From: DAOTWP01 sp034435675 | GTDB taxonomy: Bacteria; Chloroflexota; Anaerolineae; Aggregatilineales; Phototrophicaceae | Direction: 5' to 3' | Length of the DNA: 51,281 bases | Assembly (NCBI GenBank): GCA_034435675.1 | Contig: DAOTWP010000378.1 | Span: 1 to 51,281 of the forward strand | In this document: piece by piece, positions 47,025-51,281 of the stretch | Numbering within the stretch: the stretch's first letter is position 1 | Layout of the letters: every line of letters starts with the position of its first letter | The notes under the pieces: model-generated | What the model was told of the DNA's origin: nothing | What the model saw: only the letters and a program-made list of their open reading frames with translations | Database searches by the model: none | Position numbers and translations under genes: made by a program

Positions 47025-48329
47025 ATGGCAGCATCAATGGTGGCTGAACGAGTCAAAAAGAGCGTTGTCACCTGCGACCTTGAGGGGCGCATCGAAACCT
47101 ACAACGACAATGCCGTCGAGATTTTTGGGTATTCCGCAGAAGAAGTTATCGGCAAAAAGCGCGTCTCGCTGTTTTCGCCGGGGCTGGTGGTGCTGGGGCA
47201 TGTTACCCGCTGGCTGAAAACGGCGGTCAAAGAGGGCGAATACAGCGGGCGCACCGTGTTTGTGCGTAAGGACGGCACACGCTTCGCAGCGGACATTCGC
47301 ATTACCCCGACCTTCCGGGATGGCAAGCAGATCGGTTACTGCGGCGTGACAGCCCCGCTGCCGGACGTTGATCCCGACAGCGTTATGCCGCCGATTTCCC
47401 CCTGGACGCGCATCTTTTCGTGGATGGTCATCACCCGCGCGCCGTTCCTGACCGCGACGATTGTGCCCGTGCTGATCGGCGGGGCATGGGTTGCGGCGCA
47501 GGGGACTGCCGGGGCGTTCCCGTGGGGCTTGTTCCTGCTGGCGCTGGTCGGCGGCATTGCGCTGCACGTTTCCGCCAACACGTTTAACGACTACTTCGAT
47601 TGGCGCAGCGGCACGGACGCGGCAAACAACGACTATTTCCTGCCGTTCACCGGCGGCAGCCGTTCGCTGGAGCTGCGCATCATTGGCGAGCGTGGGCTGC
47701 TGGGCGTTGCCCTCAGCGCGAGTCTGGTCGCTGCGCTGGTTGGTCTGGCATTGCTGTCGGTGCACGGTCCGGCAGTCCTGATCTTCGGCGTCATCGGTCT
47801 GTTCGCCGCGCTGTTCTACACCGCGCCCCCGCTGCGGCTGGTGGCACGCCGGGGTATGGGCGAACTGCTGGTGGGCTTGTGCTTCGGTCCGCTGATGACT
47901 GCCGGGACGGTTTTCGCCATGACCGGGCAGGTTGCCCCGGTAGATTTCCTGATCGGGCTGCCGATTGGGCTGCTGACATCGGCGATTCTGTGGATCAACG
48001 AATTCCCCGATATGGCAGCGGACATCGCTACGGGCAAAATACATCTGGTGGCAGTGCTGGGCAAAGAGGCAGCACGCTGGGGCTATCTGGCGCTGCTGGC
48101 GGGCGCGTTTGTGCTGATGCTGGCGGGCAGTCTGCTGGGCTGGTTCCCGGTGAGCGTGCTGCTGGCGTGGCTGTCGCTGCCGCTGGCAGTCTACGCGACG
48201 GTAATTCTGTTTCGCTATTACAGTGAGCGCCGTCTGGTGCGCGCCAACCTGCTGACGATTAGCCTGCATCTGGTCTTTGGCATGCTGACCGCCGCCGGTC
48301 TGGTTTTTGGTACCGCCGCGCTGATCTAG
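47025..48329 (+). CDS. PAS domain fused to a UbiA-superfamily prenyltransferase (MenA-like)
   Basis: 434 residues; AAAGGAAAGGGG precedes ATG 47025. Residues about 10-105 are a PAS domain: DLEGRIETYNDNAVEIFGYS, then a EEVIGKKRVSLF helix and FVRKDGTRFAADIRITPTF. From about 118 a nine-helix UbiA enzyme starts (SWMVITRAPFLTATIVPVLI). Both Asp-rich motifs are intact: N188-D189-Y-F-D192 with D198 downstream, and N325-E-F-P-D329 with D333 (NEFPDMAADIATGKIHL). The last residues around KIHLVAVLGK resemble MenA. PAS domains sense redox or small ligands. The fusion is unusual. Near hppD it might prenylate homogentisate or 1,4-dihydroxy-2-naphthoate. Confidence 0.88.
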   Translation: MAASMVAERVKKSVVTCDLEGRIETYNDNAVEIFGYSAEEVIGKKRVSLFSPGLVVLGHVTRWLKTAVKEGEYSGRTVFVRKDGTRFAADIRITPTFRDGKQIGYCGVTAPLPDVDPDSVMPPISPWTRIFSWMVITRAPFLTATIVPVLIGGAWVAAQGTAGAFPWGLFLLALVGGIALHVSANTFNDYFDWRSGTDAANNDYFLPFTGGSRSLELRIIGERGLLGVALSASLVAALVGLALLSVHGPAVLIFGVIGLFAALFYTAPPLRLVARRGMGELLVGLCFGPLMTAGTVFAMTGQVAPVDFLIGLPIGLLTSAILWINEFPDMAADIATGKIHLVAVLGKEAARWGYLALLAGAFVLMLAGSLLGWFPVSVLLAWLSLPLAVYATVILFRYYSERRLVRANLLTISLHLVFGMLTAAGLVFGTAALI

Positions 48330-48506
48330 GATCTAGACGACCCTTATGCGGGGGTTCCTGCCGCTGTTTACCGGTGGGATGCCCCCGGCTGTACCCTAAC
48401 CATCAGGCGATTTACCCCGGCGCTATCCTCATGCTGGTCATTCGTATCTGCTCCGTCAGGTACAACTCCCCGGAGTCTTTTGCGTATACAGGGGTATGAA
48501 CACTGG

Positions 48507-48512
48507 TATACT
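48507..48512 (+). promoter_or_regulatory. Putative -10 box (TATACT) for the GTPase gene
   Basis: TATACT, 29 bases before ATG 48542. Confidence 0.4.
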
Positions 48513-48541
48513 GACAGCGGTGGACAGCAGGAATAACAGCT

Positions 48542-49255
48542 ATGAGCGACAATCTCTTTCAGACACTCGTCACAGTCGTACTCGGAACCATTGGCGGCAC
48601 GGTGCGCGCCATCAGCAGCGGCATCAGCAGTGTGCAGGACTTCTTCCTCGTGCGCATTTCGGGACTGTCCTTTATTGTGCTGGGGGCGCGGCAGACCGGC
48701 AAGACGACGTTGATTGAGTGGCTGAAAAACAACATGGAACTGCTTGACGAGTTCCAGCCCGACCCAACAGCGGCAGGCGGTGATGCGGTGGAAGACTTCA
48801 CCGCTAAAATTGGCAGCAACACGATGAAGCTGAAACCCGTGCGCGATGTGGGCGGCGAATATGCTATGTGGGAAACCGACTGGATCGAACTGTTCCGCGA
48901 AGCGCAGCCGCGCGGCATCATCTTTGTGCTGGATCATGGCGACGTGCATCTGCAAAAGGACGCGCTGAACTTCACGCTGCAAATGATTGAGGACGAACCT
49001 ACCGCATCGAAGAATCTGCGCGCGTTCTATGTGCTGGTCAATAAGTCCGATCTGTGGGAAGGCGAAACATCGCTCGAACAGATCATGTACCATTATCGCA
49101 ACGAAAAGCGCCGTCTGGTCAGCCAGTCAGAGCGCATGGGCTACAAGTGGCAGATTGCCGACGGCAGCCTGAAGACCGGCAGGGGCGTCTATGACCTGAT
49201 GAAGAGTTTCTTCAACGCCCTGCGCCCGCGCTCTGTTGCCAGCAGCAGCCGTTAG
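48542..49255 (+). CDS. Arf/Ras-like small GTPase
   Basis: 237 residues; AGGAAT precedes ATG 48542. A hydrophobic, possibly membrane-associated N-terminal segment (about residues 1-35) comes before the GTPase: Walker A/G1 GARQTGKT at 48-55, G3 DVGG at 102-105, and G4 NKSD at 167-170. The Arf-type catalytic glutamine that follows DVGG is Glu (DVGGE), so intrinsic hydrolysis may be weak. The following gene encodes a possible GTPase-associated protein. This resembles the GTPase-centred pairs described in bacteria rather than translation GTPases. Confidence 0.85.
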   Translation: MSDNLFQTLVTVVLGTIGGTVRAISSGISSVQDFFLVRISGLSFIVLGARQTGKTTLIEWLKNNMELLDEFQPDPTAAGGDAVEDFTAKIGSNTMKLKPVRDVGGEYAMWETDWIELFREAQPRGIIFVLDHGDVHLQKDALNFTLQMIEDEPTASKNLRAFYVLVNKSDLWEGETSLEQIMYHYRNEKRRLVSQSERMGYKWQIADGSLKTGRGVYDLMKSFFNALRPRSVASSSR

Positions 49256-49283
49256 CACAATGATCGCTAATGTTCAGTTACAT

Positions 49284-49303
49284 GGGCGTGGCATACCACG
49301 CCC
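49284..49303. other. Perfect hairpin upstream of the GAP1-like gene
   Basis: GGGCGTGG-CATA-CCACGCCC, eight pairs, four-base loop. It follows the GTPase stop and lies just before the -10 box at 49314, so it may be a terminator or an operator. Confidence 0.5.
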
Positions 49304-49313
49304 GCGTATCCTG

Positions 49314-49319
49314 TACAAT
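49314..49319 (+). promoter_or_regulatory. Putative -10 box (TACAAT) for the GAP1-like gene
   Basis: GTACAATCC context, 49 bases before ATG 49369. Confidence 0.4.
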
Positions 49320-49368
49320 CCAACCCGGCAATCGTCAGCCCCCAATCAGCAAGTGAGCAAAACCCGTT

Positions 49369-50004
49369 ATGCGCCAACTGGTCATCGAATACGTCTTTGA
49401 AGGTCACGAACGTGGTTACCAGTACACCGCGCCCACGCACGGTTACAGCGACAGCACGCTGAAGCTGATCTGGCGCACGGCGATGCCGCGTGGTCAGGGC
49501 TGGGGCGCGCCGGAATACGCAGGCGCGCAGTCGTTCAAGTGTTTCCCGCTGGGGGATGGGCGTGTGGCGCTGTCCGACGTGACGACCACACCTCTGCGCG
49601 ATGAAGGCGGGCGGGGTGGCATCCGTCGGGCGGAAATCACGGTGGTGAGTGAACGCACGCTGGACGGCGCGCTGAGCGCCCGGCTGAGCCAACTACCGCA
49701 GCGCATGCAGGCGCAGGTTCATGAGATGCTCGGTTTCTGGTCACGCGGGCGCATCACCGGCAAAATCCCCGCGCCGGGCAGCAAAGCACAGGCAATTCTG
49801 GCGCGCCCGTATACAGGCGCGCAGGACTGGCAGATGATCGAAGCGCTGCTGCTGACCCTGGCGACAACGCATGTACGGCGGCTGGGACGGCAGGTGGCAT
49901 TCACCACGCTGGCGCTGACCCACCGCGAGGAATCGCCGGTGGTCGGGCTGCCGCAGGACAAAGCACGGCAGGCGAAGGATGTGCCCATCATCACGATTGA
50001 CTGA
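49369..50004 (+). CDS. Possible GTPase-associated protein (GAP1-N-like)
   Basis: 211 residues from ATG 49369. The first 100 residues are beta-rich: RQLVIEYVFEGHERGYQYTA, LKLIWRTAMPRGQGWGAPEY, ALSDVTTTPLRDEGGRGGIR and AEITVVSERTLDG. They resemble the N-terminal GAP1 domain of GTPase-associated proteins (YTS-like strand, then a Gly/Arg turn before a beta-strand). The rest is helical (MIEALLLTLATTHVRRLGRQ). It lies directly after the small GTPase gene on the same strand. Identification is by eye and tentative. A partner or regulator of the GTPase is the working idea. Confidence 0.4.
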   Translation: MRQLVIEYVFEGHERGYQYTAPTHGYSDSTLKLIWRTAMPRGQGWGAPEYAGAQSFKCFPLGDGRVALSDVTTTPLRDEGGRGGIRRAEITVVSERTLDGALSARLSQLPQRMQAQVHEMLGFWSRGRITGKIPAPGSKAQAILARPYTGAQDWQMIEALLLTLATTHVRRLGRQVAFTTLALTHREESPVVGLPQDKARQAKDVPIITID

Positions 50005-50025
50005 CCCTGCGCCCTGCCTGCCGCC

Positions 50026-51141
50026 TCAGCGGATCTGCGTCCACACCCCGCTGTCCCCGCCAGACATGCGGTAGACCGCGCCGATGCTGTCGGTGCTGGT
50101 GGGCGCGTGGATATAAAACGCGCTTGAGCCTTCCTCATATTGCACGTTAATCGCCCCGGAGTCGAATTTTGCCAGTGTTGCCCAGCCAAGCGCCGCGTTC
50201 CAACTGGCAAAACCGGGCGCGCCCGTGCTGTTGTACGCCCAGTTGAACACGCCTTCGGGGTTGAGCAGACCGGCGGGCGGGCTGCCGGGGACAATCGTGG
50301 TGTTGTCCCACTGGTTCAGGTAGGCGACATAACTCTGATTGCTGACGACCAGAATGTAGACACGGTTGAGATTGTTCACGGTCACATAGACCATGATGCC
50401 GCGCTCAAAGCGCTGCTGGCTGCCGAATGCCGCTGCGCCCGGACCGGACGGGCAGATGTTCGGCTGGAACTGATCCCCGAAGAACCACGAGAAGGCACAG
50501 TTGACCCGTACTGCCAGCGAACGATCTGCGTTTGCGCCGCCGCGCGTGGCGACCAGCCGGTACACGATGCTGCGCCCCTGCCCGGACGGCAGCGATACCA
50601 CCTGCTGCCCGACTGGCGGCAGGTTGCCGAACGTCTGCTGCACGATACCCTGCGCGTTAAGCTGTTCAATGCGCACCAGATCAGACGAGGTATCCCATGC
50701 CAGCGTGACCTGTGACCCGGCAATACCCTGATCCGGCGTGGCAGTGAAGGCGTTAATCTGCGGCGTGGGCGGCGTGCTGGTCACGGTGGGCGTTGCCGTC
50801 ACGGTGGGCGTGGCAGTGGGCGTAAACGTGGGCGTGATGCTCGGCGTAACCGTCGCGGTGGGCAGCGGTGTGTTGGTCGGGCTGGGGGTAATGCTCGGCG
50901 TCAGCGTTGCCGTCGGCGTTGCCGTCGCGGTTGCTGTCGGCGTAAACGTGGCTGTGGGCGTCAGCGTAATCGTGGGGGTGTGGCTCGGTGTCAGTGAAGG
51001 CAGCACCGCCTGAGTCGGGATTGCCGCCAGCGCGGTAAGCTGCGTGCTTTCATCGGTGATTCCACCGCAGGCGCTGGCAGTGAACGCCAACAGGACTAAA
51101 ATCAGACATACTTGCAAATGCCGCATGATGAAACGACTCAT
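50026..51141 (-). CDS. Lipoprotein with long Thr/Pro-rich linker and beta-sandwich C-terminal domain
   Basis: 371 residues from ATG 51141, with GGAG nine bases upstream; another ATG is at 51126. Lipoprotein signal LQVCLILVLLAFTASAC with lipobox Cys. A low-complexity linker (about residues 50-125) has repeats of T-P-T-x-T, then an Ig-like domain (FTATPDQGIAGSQVTLAWDT and GRSIVYRLVATRGGANADRS) and a C-terminal beta-rich domain. The linker is probably a flexible tether for a surface protein. Its DNA is a degenerate tandem repeat at about 50770-50990. Confidence 0.8.
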   Translation of the reverse strand: MSRFIMRHLQVCLILVLLAFTASACGGITDESTQLTALAAIPTQAVLPSLTPSHTPTITLTPTATFTPTATATATPTATLTPSITPSPTNTPLPTATVTPSITPTFTPTATPTVTATPTVTSTPPTPQINAFTATPDQGIAGSQVTLAWDTSSDLVRIEQLNAQGIVQQTFGNLPPVGQQVVSLPSGQGRSIVYRLVATRGGANADRSLAVRVNCAFSWFFGDQFQPNICPSGPGAAAFGSQQRFERGIMVYVTVNNLNRVYILVVSNQSYVAYLNQWDNTTIVPGSPPAGLLNPEGVFNWAYNSTGAPGFASWNAALGWATLAKFDSGAINVQYEEGSSAFYIHAPTSTDSIGAVYRMSGGDSGVWTQIR

Positions 51142-51281
51142 GCTATTTGTCTCCAGAGCCGTAAATATCCATAGACTGCTGCGATATCTCACCTTAACCG
51201 TGATGATACTGCTATCTTTCACGGCGTGCCAATCTTCTCACGTGGCAGCGCCCCGGTCCGCCCCCCTGCCGACTGCCGCCG
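51140..51281 (+). CDS. Lipoprotein, start only (3' partial)
   Basis: From ATG 51140 the frame reads MLFVSRAVNIHRLLRYLTLT then VMILLSFTACQSSHV and stays open to the window's end (47 codons visible). The pattern of basic residues, hydrophobic core and a TAC lipobox is a lipoprotein signal. No good ribosome site is visible. The ATG overlaps the divergent lipoprotein's start codon by two bases, so one of the two starts may be elsewhere, for example GTG 51200 or ATG 51203 here, or 51126 there. Confidence 0.6.
   Translation, partial: MLFVSRAVNIHRLLRYLTLTVMILLSFTACQSSHVAAPRSAPLPTAA

Noticed and set aside
48542..50004. Complete anti-phage defence system
   Set aside because: Only a GTPase and a tentative GAP1-like gene are present, with no effector nuclease, protease or toxin in the neighbourhood, so a defence role is not supported.
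50738..51013. Plus-strand ORF of Val/Gly repeats
   Set aside because: It is the shadow of the Thr/Pro-rich linker of the minus-strand lipoprotein.

Overview
This 51.3 kb window is GC-rich, densely coded bacterial chromosome with no rRNA, tRNA, CRISPR array, phage or intact transposase that I can see. Gene content suggests a Chloroflexota (Anaerolineae-like) bacterium: an AAA/R3H protein of the Ycf45/SpoIIIAA kind, many lipoproteins with Thr/Pro-rich linkers, MoxR with large extracytoplasmic membrane proteins, toast-rack adhesin-like proteins and a menaquinone-type UbiA enzyme. That placement is an inference from family knowledge, not a phylogeny.

Layout. 1-3360: the 3' part of a large membrane protein fusing a YfhO-like region to a Wzx-type flippase. 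3671-5181: a PadR regulator divergent from a CPBP protease across a palindromic operator candidate. 5753-8438: a GNAT-like protein and an AAA/R3H protein. 8562-11350: cytochrome P450 and GNAT genes (minus strand) divergent from a TetR regulator, with two inverted repeats between. 11474-12343: a toast-rack repeat protein. 12542-15931: a tightly overlapping glycan operon (WecA-like transferase, 100-aa unknown, NAD epimerase, GT4), then a lipoprotein, a 63-aa unknown and a second GT4 (to 18198). 18178-20158 (minus): UDG-like, NifU-N-like, MOSC and an unknown gene. 20336-21201: ECF sigma factor plus small zinc anti-sigma candidate, closed by a good terminator.

21289-33685 is almost entirely minus strand: a TPR protein, an alpha/beta hydrolase, MoxR, a 645-aa membrane/coiled-coil protein, a lipoprotein, an ABC-2 permease, a divergent PPase-like protein, an ABC ATPase and an 846-aa surface/membrane protein. 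This resembles the MoxR/ABC membrane clusters of several phyla. The gaps here are rich in palindromic repeats. 33967-37890 (plus): a 49-aa ORF overlapping a phosphodiesterase gene, then an FtsX/MacB-type permease. 38069-38960: an RNase H-like gene followed by two copies of a structured repeat whose differences covary. 38961-42600: an M30-like metallopeptidase, a small membrane protein and a beta-propeller protein.

42872-48329 looks like a tyrosine/homogentisate locus: HPPD, an FAH-family hydrolase, homogentisate dioxygenase and a PAS-UbiA fusion, interrupted by a GxxExxY gene flanked by inverted repeats. 48542-50004: an Arf-like GTPase followed by a possible GTPase-associated (GAP1-N-like) protein. 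The window ends with a Thr/Pro-rich lipoprotein (minus) and the start of another lipoprotein (plus).

The most unusual points are the covarying hairpin repeats at 38568-38813, the PAS-UbiA fusion beside homogentisate genes, the GTPase pair, and at least four families of intergenic palindromes.
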